Shown here: positions 1 to 9,499 of the stretch, piece after piece | How positions within the stretch are numbered: the first letter of the stretch is position 1 | Layout of the letters: every line of letters begins with the position of its first letter | Assembly (NCBI GenBank): GCA_963805325.1 | Contig: CAWDTS010000022.1 | Coordinates: 1-64,000, forward strand | Length of the DNA: 64,000 bases | Source of the DNA: DASWJZ01 sp963805325 | GTDB lineage: Bacteria > Pseudomonadota > Alphaproteobacteria > Rhizobiales > Afifellaceae | Direction of reading: 5' to 3' | Notes under the pieces: generated by a model | The model's database searches: none | Seen by the model: only the letters and a program-made list of their open reading frames with translations | What the model was told of the DNA's origin: nothing | Position numbers and translations under genes: made by a program

Positions 1-1148
1 TGGTGAACGAGCCATCGCGCCGACGCAGGTGCGGCGCCTCCCAGAATTTGAAGGCTTCGCGGGCAAGCCGCGTTTCGTCGACCTCGACGCCGAGGCCGGG
101 AGTGCTCGGCACGATGTAGTGGGCGTTCTCCAGCTTGACCTGCACTGGAAATATCTCGGTGTCGTCGAAGCCGAGATGGCTTTCAGCAGGCGTCGCGCGG
201 CATTCGAGCCAGGAGAAGTTTCCGACAGCCGCGGCGAAATGCACGGTGGCCGCAGTGCAGACCGGTCCAAGCGGATTGTGCGGCATCATGTCGACGTAAT
301 GCGCCTCGCTCCAGCCGGCGACTTTCATCGCTTCCGTGAGACCGCCGACATTGCAGACGTCGATGCGGTTGAACTGGTGGATGCCGCGCTCGATGTAGGG
401 CAGGAACTGCCACTTCGACGAAAACTCCTCGCCGATTGCAAAAGGAATGTCGGTCATCCGGCGGAGCGCCTCGTAGGCCTCCGGCGTCTCATCGCGGATT
501 GGCTCCTCAATGAAGTCGAGCGTGCCGCGCGGCATTTTCTGGCAGAAGCTTGCCGCCTCGGCGACCGTCAGGCGATGGTGGTAGTCGATGCCGAGCACCA
601 CGTCGCCGCCAAGCGCCTCGCGGGCTTTGACACACCAGTTCGCCGAGGCCGCGATATGCTCGCGCGGCTCGTAGAGTTCGCGGCTCTGCTGGCCGCTCGG
701 GAACAGGCGCACGCAGCTCCAGCCGCTGCTGACAAGGTTCCTGGCCTGCTCGATCATTTCCGGGCCGGGGTCGGCACTTGTCGAGGCGAAGGTCGGAATG
801 CGGTCACGCTGCCTGCCGCCGAGGAGATCGTAGACCGGCACGCCAAGCGCCTTGCCCTTGATGTCGTGGAGAGCGATGTCGATGGCCGAGATCGCCGCCG
901 ACAGAACCCGACCGCCCTCGAAATACTGACTGCGGTACATCTCTTGCCAAAGCGCGCCGATCCGCATCGGGTCGCGTCCGACGGCGAATTCGGCGAAGTG
1001 CTCGATCGCGCCAACGACGGCCTTCTCGCGACCTGACAGGCCCGAACTCGCCCCAACCAAAAATGCCCTCGTCGGTCTCGACCTTGACGAGGAGCTGGTT
1101 GCGGGTGCCGACCCAGACGGGGAAGGATCGGATTGCGGTAATCTTCAT
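1..1148 (-). CDS. Enolase-superfamily sugar-acid dehydratase (partial, one frameshift)
   Basis: Cytoplasmic enzyme of the mandelate racemase/muconate lactonizing group, probably dehydrating an acid sugar to a 2-keto-3-deoxy acid. The ATG at 1146-1148 opens with MKITAIRSFPVW and runs to GWGEFG near residue 35. One extra base in the GGCCC run at 1039-1043 then breaks the frame; reading resumes as LSGREKAVVGAIEHF and stays open to the window edge. The three barrel metal ligands are visible in VLGIDYHH, FIEEPI and IGEEF, and MMPHNP offers the usual His base. The visible end (RRDGSFT) is probably only a few codons short. It is the distal gene of the leftward transporter operon, 75 bp after the previous one. 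The substrate cannot be read from the sequence. Confidence 0.85.
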
Positions 1149-1223
1149 GTGTTCGTCAGTCCTCTCCTCGGCGCGATGTTCCAGGCGAAGCAATTCATAG
1201 CCTTCGATCGCCTTTCAGTGCGC

Positions 1224-2583
1224 CTAGCTCCAGGTCCGGTCCCAGGACCATTCGTTGTCCCAGCGGTCGGTCGGCTGCCAGATGCCGGAGACGCCCGGTT
1301 GCAGGTGCTTCCCGATCACCGCGTCGTCGATATCGTCGATGCCGAGACCAGGCTTGTCGGGGACCTCGATGAACCCGTCGCGGACGAGCGGCTTCGGCAG
1401 GCCGATAGCGATGTCATCCCACCAGGGGACATCGGCCGCGTGCTGCTCCAGCGCCAGGAAGTTCTCGGTCGCCACCGCGACATGGGCGGCAGCCATCGCG
1501 GCGATTGGACTCTCGGCCATGTGGATCGCCATCGCGACGCCGTAGTCCTGGGCCGCGTCGCCGATCTTCTTGGTTTCGAGGATGCCGCCGCTGGTGAGCA
1601 GGTCGGGGTGAATGACCGACACGCCGCCGCTTCGGAGGAGCGGCATGAAGTCCTCCTTGAGGTAAATATCCTCCCCGGTACAGATCGGCACGGAGGTGCT
1701 CTTCTGGAGCTGTTCGTACTGAGCGGTGTATTGCCAGGGAATCACGTCCTCGAGCCAGGCCGGCGCGTATTTCTCGATCCGTCTGGCCAGACGGATGCCG
1801 TTCTGCAGCGAGATGTGACCGACATGGTCGATCGCGAGCGGAACCTCCCATCCGATGATGTCCCGAACCTCGGCAATGTATTGCTCCAGAAGGTCGAGCC
1901 CCTTCTCGGTGAAGTGCAGGCCGGTGAAGGGGTGGCGGACGTTATGCACGTCGTAGGCCGCATTTCGCCGTCGCCGGTCGTCCAGCGTATTGACGAGCCC
2001 ACGCCCCGGGTGAGTGCGGTATCCTTCCAGCGAGCCAGCGGGGGCGACGACGGCGCCTGGCTGGTCCATGATCTGCGCGAGGCCGAGATCCATCTTGAGG
2101 AAGGTGTAGCCAAGCGCCATCCGCTCTTTCAGACGCTTGCCGGTCTCCATGCCGCTCGGCTTGCTCGCGTCGGTGTCGCAGTACATGCGCACACGGTCGC
2201 GGAACTTCCCGCCGAGCATCTGGTAGATCGGAACTCCATAGGCCTTGCCCGCGAGGTCCCAGAGCGCGATCTCAACCGCGGAGACGCCGCCCCCCTGACG
2301 CCCGTGACCGCCGAACTGCTTGATGCGCCGGAAGAGCCTGTCGACATCGCAGGGGTTCTCGCCGAGCAGCCGGCTCTTCAGCATGAGGGCGTAAGTGGCG
2401 CTGGCACCGTCGCGCACCTCGCCCAGTCCCGACGATGCCCTGGTTGGTGTAGATTTTCAGGAGCGCTGATGCGAACGGCGCACCCACGATTTCGGCAACC
2501 CGCATATCGGTGATGCGAAGCTCGGATGGTCTTGAATTCGTGTTGACCCGGTCAAGGGCTTCTTCGGGCGTGTTCTTCGTCAC
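1224..2583 (-). CDS. Enolase-superfamily sugar-acid dehydratase (one frameshift)
   Basis: Second mandelate racemase-like enzyme of the locus. The amino-terminal part (from a GTG at 2581-2583; an internal ATG before RVAEIVGAP is the alternative) reads to YTNQGIVG. An extra base at 2425-2430 then shifts the frame, and the rest continues as LGEVRDGASATYALM. The barrel shows FLKMDLG (Lys on the second strand), AIDHVGH, WLED and TGED as metal ligands, and HMAESP with the His base. The tail PDKPGLGIDDID is typical of the family. It lies 82 bp after the ATPase gene, in operon orientation, so it probably processes the imported substrate. It differs clearly from the three other family members nearby, so the four are not recent duplicates. 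Confidence 0.85.
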
Positions 2584-2665
2584 GGCGGCATCCGATCATC
2601 GTCAAGTGCGCCGTGCCCGAGGACGACGGCGCTGAGGTTCGACTCACCTGTCTCCACGAGTGGGC

Positions 2666-3766
2666 TTAGCGGACCGCATCAAGGGCTTGTTGCGTTTCGC
2701 CGTCGAAGAGATGGATCCTGTCCTGGTCGAACGCGACCCAAACAGGTTCGTCGGGCTGGATCGGCACATTTGGATCAAGGCTGACGACGACGATCGACGA
2801 GCCCAGGTAGACCTGCACAAACGTGATGTCGCCGGTCGGCTCGACCGTATAGACCCTGCCTTCCACCGCCCCCGGCACGGCCGACTTGTGAATCCGCAAT
2901 GTGCTGTGCCGCGCGCCGAGCACAACGCGCTTCGAGGTCGAACTTTGTGCCTTGCGTGCGTTCGCAGGCGACAGGACGAGGTTCCAGCCATCGGGGCTGT
3001 GCAACGACACGTCCGTCCCGCTGGTCGCGACTTCAAGCGGGATAAGGCTCATCGCCGGGCTGCCGACAAACCCGGCTACGAACACGTTGACGGGGTGGTC
3101 GAAGACGCTCTTCGGCAAGTCGTATTGCTGCAGCACTCCACCGTTCATCACCGCCATCTTGTCGGCCATCGTGACCGCCTCGAGCTGGTCGTGCGTTACG
3201 TAGATGACCGTGGCGTTGAGGTCCTGTTGGAAGCGCTTCAGCTCCGTTCGCATCTGCACCCTGAGCTTCGCATCGAGGTTGCTGAGCGGCTCGTCCATGA
3301 GGAAGGCGCGCGGATCGCGCACCAGCGCCCGTCCAAGCGCCACGCGCTGCTGCTGGCCGCCTGAAAGCTCGCGCGGCTTGCGGGCCAGCAGGTGCCCGAT
3401 ATCCAGCACCTTCGCCGTCGCCATGACCTTCGTCTCGATCTCGGCCTTGCCGAGTTTCCGCATCTGCAGCGGAAAGGCGAGGTTCTTGTAGACAGTCTTG
3501 TTCGGGTAGAGCGCGTAGTTCTGGAATACCATGGCGATGTCGCGATCCTTGGGATCGAGATCTGTCACCGGTTTTTCCCCGATGTAGATGTCGCCTGCGC
3601 TGATCGGAATGAGCCCCGCCACGAGGTTCAGTGTCGTCGTCTTGCCGCAGCCCGATGGACCGACCAAAGCGACGAATTCGCCATCCTCGACGGTCAGGGA
3701 AACGCGATTGACAGCGATGACGCTGCCGTAAGCCTTGACCACCTCTTGCAGGATAACCTGAGCCAT
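2666..3766 (-). CDS. Sugar ABC transporter ATP-binding protein (UgpC/MalK-type)
   Basis: Energising subunit of a carbohydrate importer, 366 residues from the ATG at 3764-3766 (MAQVILQEVVK). It has Walker A GPSGCGKTT, the Q-loop region VFQNYALYP, signature LSGGQQQRV, Walker B AFLMDEPLSNLD and the switch His in VTHDQLEA. The C-terminal ~130 residues form the regulatory OB-fold domain of MalK/UgpC proteins. The dimer works on the cytoplasmic face of the two permeases encoded just upstream in the same leftward operon. A 124-bp spacer separates it from the nearer permease gene and shows no gene. Confidence 0.93.
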   Translation of the reverse strand: MAQVILQEVVKAYGSVIAVNRVSLTVEDGEFVALVGPSGCGKTTTLNLVAGLIPISAGDIYIGEKPVTDLDPKDRDIAMVFQNYALYPNKTVYKNLAFPLQMRKLGKAEIETKVMATAKVLDIGHLLARKPRELSGGQQQRVALGRALVRDPRAFLMDEPLSNLDAKLRVQMRTELKRFQQDLNATVIYVTHDQLEAVTMADKMAVMNGGVLQQYDLPKSVFDHPVNVFVAGFVGSPAMSLIPLEVATSGTDVSLHSPDGWNLVLSPANARKAQSSTSKRVVLGARHSTLRIHKSAVPGAVEGRVYTVEPTGDITFVQVYLGSSIVVVSLDPNVPIQPDEPVWVAFDQDRIHLFDGETQQALDAVR

Positions 3767-3890
3767 CACCGGTCCTTCGGATGAGGAAAGCACAATCGCG
3801 CGGGCAACAGCGCGAAGCGCCGAGCACGCACGCCGATGGCGGCGGGCGCGCGGATCCGCTTCGCTCTGCCCGCCCTGCGGAGCGTCTTCA

Positions 3891-4781
3891 TCATGATTTG
3901 ACCGCCCCTTCGGTCAGGGCGCGGACGAAATATTTCTGCAGGACGAGGAACAGCACGACCACGGGTACGCTCATCATGAAGCTGGCAGCCATCAGGCCCG
4001 GATAGTCGGTGGTGTTTTCCGAGAAGAAGCGCTGGATGCCGGCCGGCAAGGTCAGCTGCTCGTTCTGAGTGAGAAACGTGTAGGCGTAGATGTATTCGTT
4101 CCAGGCGCCGATGAAGGAGTAGATCGCAGTGGCGATGATTCCCGGCGTCGAGAGTGGCATCACGATCAGGAAGAAGGCCTGGAACCGCGTCGCCCCGTCG
4201 ATGCGCGCCGCCTGCTCGAGCTGCACCGGGATGTTGTCGAAGAAGCCCTTGAGCAGCCAGATCGCCAGCGGCAGACCGAAGGTGAGGTAGGTGAGCACCA
4301 GCGAGCCATGCGTGTTGATCAGGCCGAGCGCGCGCATCAGTATGAAAAGCGGCACGAGAAAGATCACCGCCGGGAACATGTTGCGCAGAAGCACAGTGAA
4401 GAACAGGAAGGTCCGGCCGGGAAAACTGAAGCGGGAAAACGCATAGGCCGCGGGGACCGCCACGATCACCGCGAGGACTGTCGTGAGGGTCGAAACGACC
4501 AGGCTGTTCCAGAAGAAGCGAAGGAAGTCCTGGCCGACGCTGTTCTGCGGATCGAGCAGTTTCCGGTAGCTTGCGAACGTAGGCTCGTCCGGCCACCACT
4601 GCGGCGGGAGCTGCATCGCCGCGAACCCGGATTTGATCGAGGTGATCAGCATCCAGATCATCGGCAGCGCCGTGTAAAGCAGCATGAACACGAGGAAGAT
4701 GCGCCCAGCCCACCGCCAACCGTCGACGTGCGCGCGGCGACGGGTCCGAGCGAGCGGGACTGTCTCGGCAATCGCGCTCAT
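3891..4781 (-). CDS. Sugar ABC transporter permease (MalG-type)
   Basis: Inner-membrane permease of 296 residues with six predicted membrane segments, the first near residues 26-46 (IFLVFMLLYTALPMIWM). The cytoplasmic EAA loop that docks on the ATPase is visible as EQAARIDGATRFQAFFLIVM near residues 195-214. Length and the short amino-terminal tail fit the MalG (CUT1) family. Its ATG overlaps the stop of the upstream permease (ATGA at 4778-4781), showing translational coupling. Confidence 0.93.
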   Translation of the reverse strand: MSAIAETVPLARTRRRAHVDGWRWAGRIFLVFMLLYTALPMIWMLITSIKSGFAAMQLPPQWWPDEPTFASYRKLLDPQNSVGQDFLRFFWNSLVVSTLTTVLAVIVAVPAAYAFSRFSFPGRTFLFFTVLLRNMFPAVIFLVPLFILMRALGLINTHGSLVLTYLTFGLPLAIWLLKGFFDNIPVQLEQAARIDGATRFQAFFLIVMPLSTPGIIATAIYSFIGAWNEYIYAYTFLTQNEQLTLPAGIQRFFSENTTDYPGLMAASFMMSVPVVVLFLVLQKYFVRALTEGAVKS

Positions 4782-5665
4782 GCGCGTCCCTCCTTCCGGT
4801 CGTTGCCGCTGAGCGCACGCACATAGAAATACCCGAACGTCATCAGGATAAGGAACAGGAGCACCGAATAGGCCGATGCCACGCCCCAGCGCTGCCGGCC
4901 GAAGGCCAGCTCATAGATGTGCGTGATCCAGATATGGGACGCGTTCGACGGCCCGCCGCCGGTCATGATCCAGACGATGATGAAGGAATTGAAGTTGGAC
5001 ACGGCGAGCAGCAGGATCGTGACCGTCGAAACGTTGCGCAAGTGCGGGAAGGTGACGTGCCAGAAACGCTGCCATGCGCTGGCCCCATCGACCTGTGCCG
5101 CGCGGAGAAGCTGATCCGGCACCGTCTGCAGGCCGGCCATCATCATGATCATGGCAAATGGAAACTCTCGCCAGATATTCACGACGATCAGGGCGGGCAG
5201 GACCCGGTTGACGTTGTCGATGAAATTCGGCGGCCGGTCGGTCAATCCGAGGCCGACCAGGACCGCGCCGATGATCCCGAAGTCCGAATGGTAGATCCAC
5301 TTCCAGATATAGGAGGCGGCGACCGCGCTGATGACCCAGGGAATGATCAGGATGGCGCGCAGAATGCCGCGGCCGATGAAATCGCGGTGGAGCGCCAGCG
5401 CAGAGCCAAATCCCAGCACGAAGGAGAAGAGCGTCGATCCGATCGTCCAGATCAGCGTGTTCAGGGTGACATGCCAGAACAGGGCGCTGGTGAGAATGGC
5501 GGTGTAGTTGTCGAAGCCGACAAAAGTCTTGTCGCGGAGCTGGAGGCCGGGGGGAGTGTCAAAGAACGACAGGTCGATCGTGTAGTAGATCGGATAGGCG
5601 ATGACGACGAGCATCACCACGATCGCAGGGAGCACGTACGCGTAGTCGGCGCGATGCACCCACAC
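4778..5665 (-). CDS. Sugar ABC transporter permease (MalF-type)
   Basis: Inner-membrane permease of 295 residues with a first membrane segment at about residues 9-29 (YAYVLPAIVVMLVVIAYPI) and five further hydrophobic stretches. The EAA loop reads LRAAQVDGASAWQRFWHVTF near residues 195-215. It is of the short MalF type, without the large periplasmic loop of enteric MalF. It forms the heterodimeric channel with the overlapping downstream permease and lies 135 bp after the solute-binding protein gene; that gap contains a GC-rich stem-loop. Confidence 0.93.
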   Translation of the reverse strand: MWVHRADYAYVLPAIVVMLVVIAYPIYYTIDLSFFDTPPGLQLRDKTFVGFDNYTAILTSALFWHVTLNTLIWTIGSTLFSFVLGFGSALALHRDFIGRGILRAILIIPWVISAVAASYIWKWIYHSDFGIIGAVLVGLGLTDRPPNFIDNVNRVLPALIVVNIWREFPFAMIMMMAGLQTVPDQLLRAAQVDGASAWQRFWHVTFPHLRNVSTVTILLLAVSNFNSFIIVWIMTGGGPSNASHIWITHIYELAFGRQRWGVASAYSVLLFLILMTFGYFYVRALSGNDRKEGRA

Positions 5666-5754
5666 TCTTTGCAGCGTGCTTGACCGTTCCGGTTCGGATC
5701 TGCGGGCCGAATTCGACCGTCGTCACTGTGGCGCGCGCCTGCGTTTTTGGAAGG

Positions 5755-5783
5755 GGCCGGCCACGCCATCGGCGCAGCCGGCC
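5755..5783 (-). other. GC-rich stem-loop between solute-binding protein and permease genes
   Basis: GGCCGGC (5755-5761) pairs with GCCGGCC (5777-5783) around a 15-base loop. On the leftward transcript no U-tract follows, so it is not a classical terminator. In this position such hairpins commonly protect the abundant binding-protein mRNA or partly stop transcription before the permease genes; that role is inferred. Confidence 0.45.
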
Positions 5784-5800
5784 GGATCTTGCGTTACGGG

Positions 5801-7288
5801 CTAGAGACCGCCGCCCTTCATCAGGTCTCTGACCTTCTTGGCGGCGTCATCGGCGGCCTGGTCAACGGTCATGGTGCCGGTCAGGGCGTTCTGCAGCATG
5901 TCCGGCACGATGATGTTCATGATCTCGGGAGCTTGCGGCAGGGCCGGGAAGGGGATGCCGTAGGGCAGCATGGAGGTCGTGACGTCGAGGAACTTGATGT
6001 CGTTCAGACGTTCCTTCATCCACTTGGTCTTGAAGCCGTTGAGGTTGCCCGGGTTCGAGCCGGCATAGGCCATCTTCAGCGACCATTCGGGGCTCGTCCA
6101 GAAGCAGATGATGGCCTTGGCGGCAGCCTCATCCACCTTGCCGCCCTCGACATATTCGGGCTTGAGGATGTGGATGTTGGAGCCGCCGAAGACCACTGCG
6201 CGCTTGCCGTCGGGGCCGGTCGGGATCAGGCCGTAGCGCATGTTGTCGATGACGGTCTGCGCCTTGTCCTTGTCAGAGCCCGTGGCCTTCTTCTGAAGGT
6301 CGAGCATGACGTTGTAGTCAGACGGGTGCGAAATCATCATGCCCAGCTGGCCGGCCAGGAACAGCGGCTGGTTGTCGGCCTGCTGGTTGGTGAGGGCCGA
6401 CACGGGGACCGACTTGTCGCGGACATACATGTCGTACGACGCCTGCAGGGCACGTTTGCTGGCGTCGCTATCCAGCCGGACCTCGCCATAGTTCGGGTTC
6501 GGATCGGCTTCGTCGAATACGCCGCCGCCAGTAGCCCCAGAGCTGCGGCATGAAGCGGTACGGCGTGTTGCCGGCGTTCTTGCGGGCAACGAGGCCATAG
6601 CCGGCAATTCCGAGCTTGTCGTGGATCTGCTTGGAATAGGCGACCACATCGTCCCAGGTCGCCGGCGGATGGTCCGGATCGAGGCCCGGCACGCTTGAAG
6701 ATATCGGCGTTCCAGATCAGCGCCATCGTCTCGTTGTTGGTCGGGATGCCATAGGTCACCCCGTCCCAGGTCACGGCCTTCATGGCGCCGGGCCAGAAAT
6801 CCTCGCTCGACCAGCCGACATCCTCGGGCTTCAGCGGCTGGAGGTAGCCCTTGGCGGCGAACTCTGTGCCGCCCAGAATCTGCAGGCGGATCGCCATCGG
6901 CCCGGCATTGCCAAGCAGCGCCGTGCGGAACTTGTCGAGCAGGTCGTTATAGGTGAGGGCCTGTTCCTCGAGCTGGATGTTCGGATAGGTCTTGCGGAAG
7001 GTCTCGAAGAAATCCTTGTAGTACTGGCGCAACAGGTCGGGGTCGCCCTCGAACACGCCCTGATACCAGAACGTCAGATGCCCCTTGTAGTCGAGCGGGC
7101 GTGACCTTGCTGCATTCCGCCGCCGTGTCGAAATCCTCCGTGCCCGCAATAGAGCGCACATATTCCGGCGACCATTTGCTGAGATCGACGGGCGGCTCGC
7201 CGAACGCCGACGTCGACATCAGTGATGCCGCCAGGGCGGAGACAACCGTGCCGCGCATAACGGCGCGGCCAAGATTCAACCTCATCAT
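5801..7288 (-). CDS. Extracellular sugar-binding protein of ABC transporter (three frameshifts)
   Basis: Periplasmic solute-binding protein (family 1, CUT1 type) that delivers the substrate to the permease pair. The start is the ATG at 7286-7288, preceded by GGGAGGA, and is followed by a signal peptide (MMRLNLGRAVMRG, then a hydrophobic stretch ending MSTSAFG). The coding sequence is broken by three apparent single-base insertions, at 7095-7101 (after ECSKVTP), 6683-6687 (after DIFKRAG) and 6529-6532 (after MPQLWGY). Spliced across them, the protein is continuous: LDYKGHLTFWYQG, LDPDHPPATWDDV, GGGVFDEADPNPNYG, ending RDLMKGGGL. First gene of the leftward operon and divergent from the GntR regulator. 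Since all three breaks are +1 and the rest is well conserved, sequence error is likelier than decay. Confidence 0.85.
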
Positions 7289-7426
7289 TCGAATCCTCCC
7301 GATTCTTCCCCGCTGCTTGAGCACCGGGTTTCCATTCATCCGCGGGTCACCGCTTTGATGCCTTTGTGTGTCCCCTCGATTGACCTGTACGTTTTCAGAT
7401 CACAGATTGCGTGTCAACCAAGATTG

Positions 7427-7462
7427 ATCATACATTGTTTGGGGCGCCGTACGTATGATACG
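7427..7462. promoter_or_regulatory. Candidate GntR operator between divergent operons
   Basis: ATCATAC (7427-7433) is mirrored by GTATGAT (7453-7459). The right copy also sits in a short palindrome, CGTAT-G-ATACG (7452-7462). Short palindromes of this GTATnATAC kind are bound by FCD-type GntR regulators. The site lies in the 206-bp gap between the binding-protein gene and the regulator gene, only 33 bp before the regulator start, so it could control both directions. Confidence 0.5.
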
Positions 7463-7494
7463 CGTTCGCGTCGGGAGGTGTTTAGGGGACGCGC

Positions 7495-8208
7495 TTGGGC
7501 CAGAGCAAAGAGTACAAGATCAGTCCGCCGGAGGGCATCCAAGCGATCGACGCTTCGAGCGAGCGGACGGCTTCGCTCTACGAAATCATCCGCGATGACA
7601 TCATCTCGGGCCGGCTGAAGCCGAATGAACGACTGGTCGTCGCCGACCTGGCCGAGCGGCATGGCACCTCGACCAATCCGGTGCGCGAAGTCCTGCAATT
7701 GCTGCGCGGCGAGGGCTATGTGGTGTTCTCGCCGAACCGCGGCGCGCGCGTTCGGCCGATCGACCACGACTTCGTCCGCAACATCTACGAGATCAGCGCG
7801 CTGATCGAGCCAATGCTGACGCGCTGGTTCGTGGGCATGGCGACGCATGAAGACATCGCCGAGCTTCAGCGCATCCAGAATCTCATCGAAGCTAACAATT
7901 TCGCGGACCCGGTCCTGCACAGTGGCCTGGACGTGGAGTTTCACACGGTCGTCTACCAGCGCCACTATAACCGCCACGCGGCCGAAATCTGGTGGAAGCA
8001 CCGTGAGGTGCTCCGAGCGGTAAGCCAACGCTTCAACACGACGCTGATCCGCAGGACGCAGGTGATCCGGGAGCATCGCGAGCTTATCCAGCTCATCAAG
8101 GCCGGCGAAGCCGACAAGGCCGCCAGTTTGGTGGCGCAACACGTCGAGGGATCCGGCCGTCATATTCTCGAGCATATGCGGGCGGCGACCACCGCGTGGG
8201 CCAGCTAG
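7495..8208 (+). CDS. GntR-family transcriptional regulator, FCD subfamily
   Basis: DNA-binding regulator of 237 residues, probably responding to the sugar acid or a breakdown product. The amino-terminal winged helix is seen at about residues 27-90 (LYEIIRDDIISGRLKPNERL, then STNPVREVLQLL and GYVVFSPNRGARV). It is followed by an all-helical FCD ligand domain with metal-binding His residues in LDVEFHTVVY and near the C-terminus (EHRELI, QHVEGSGRH). The start is a TTG with AGGGG six bases upstream. It heads the rightward operon and faces the transporter operon, so it most likely controls both. Confidence 0.9.
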   Translation: MGQSKEYKISPPEGIQAIDASSERTASLYEIIRDDIISGRLKPNERLVVADLAERHGTSTNPVREVLQLLRGEGYVVFSPNRGARVRPIDHDFVRNIYEISALIEPMLTRWFVGMATHEDIAELQRIQNLIEANNFADPVLHSGLDVEFHTVVYQRHYNRHAAEIWWKHREVLRAVSQRFNTTLIRRTQVIREHRELIQLIKAGEADKAASLVAQHVEGSGRHILEHMRAATTAWAS

Positions 8209-8277
8209 AGCGAAAGTCCAGGTAAGCGCCGCGCCGGCGCGCTTGAGCTACTTCAGACAACGAGGGGCGGGAACTGA

Positions 8278-9448
8278 ATGAAGATAACGGGTGTGAGGCC
8301 GTGGCTGGTCAAGTCCGGCGGGTCGTATTGGGGGGAGTTCCTGTTCGTCGAGGTGACCACGGACGAAGACGTAAGCGGCTGGGGCGAGATCACGACGACG
8401 ACGAAGCTCGCCAACCGCGCGCTCTGCGCCATGGTTCGCCAGATCGGCGCGGCCCTCGTGGGCGAAAATCCCGCCGACATCGAACGCTTGTGGCACAAGA
8501 CCTTCCGCAGCTTCACCTATATGGGCAGTCGCGGGGCCGCGGTCGAATGCGTGAGCGCCATCGACATCGCCTTGTGGGACATTCGCGGCAAGGTGCTTGG
8601 CCTGCCGATCTACGAGCTGCTGGGAGGACCGGTGCGTGATGAGATCGCTCTCTACACCCACCCTGACCAGCGCAAGTTCACGAGCAAGGAAGCCGTCGTC
8701 AGCGAAATCCGCGACATTGTGAAGTCCGGACACACTGCGTTCAAGTTCGACCCGTTCCCGCAGCAGGGGCGCGGCAAGAAGGGCGAGATGGCGCGCGAGC
8801 AGCGCGACGGCTATCTCGACGGCAGCATGACCCGCAAGGACCAGCGCGAGGCTGCCGAGCTGACTGCGCTTATCCGCGAGACAACCGGCCCGGACATCGA
8901 GCTTCTGATCGACGCGCATGGCCGGTTCGACGTGCCGACCGCCATCCGCCTCTGCCGCTCGCTGGAAGAAGCAGGCGACATCGACTGGTTCGAGGAGCCG
9001 GTGCCGCCCGGAGAGCCTCAATGCTCTGAAGCAGGTGCGCGAGAAGATAAGCGCTCCGATCTCCTGGGGCGAGCGCGGCCACACAAAGTGGGACTTCGTT
9101 CCGGTGCTCGAGAACAAGCTCGCCGACTACATCATGCCCGACGTCACCTGGACCGGCGGCATCACCGAACTCAAGAAGATTTCGGCGCTCTGCGAGGCCT
9201 ACTACATACCGGTCTCACCGCATGATGCGTCCGGACCCATCAACGTCGTCGCCGGCGCGCAGGTGATGATGACCGTTCCGAACTTTTACAAGCTCGAAAC
9301 GTCGGAGTGGAACCTCAGCAAATACAACAACTTCATCGTGACCCCACTCGACAACTCCAACGGCAGCCTCAAGCTTCCCCGCCTGCCGGGGCTCGGCATT
9401 GAGATGAACCGGTCGTTCCTCGAAGCCAACGAAGTCGAAGTGGCCTGA
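8278..9448 (+). CDS. Enolase-superfamily sugar-acid dehydratase (one frameshift)
   Basis: Third mandelate racemase-like enzyme of the locus. It starts MKITGVRPWLVKSGG with GAGGGGCGGGAA upstream. The barrel shows AFKFDPF, LLIDAHGRF and WFEEPVPP; an extra base at 9007-9012 then shifts the frame, and the protein continues ESLNALKQVREKI, with WGERGHT as the third metal ligand and VSPHDASGP holding the His base. It ends LEANEVEVA. About 390 residues when joined, the family norm. It follows the regulator by 69 bp and precedes another family member by 51 bp, so it is cotranscribed with both. Confidence 0.87.
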
Positions 9449-9499
9449 CGGCAACTGCCCGGTCGGTTCAACTCAGCCATCATCCAGACTGATGCGTCC

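Noticed and set aside
1039..9012. Programmed +1 frameshifting in the sugar-acid genes.
   Set aside because: The sites share no slippery codon or stop-codon context, and similar breaks occur in unrelated housekeeping genes.
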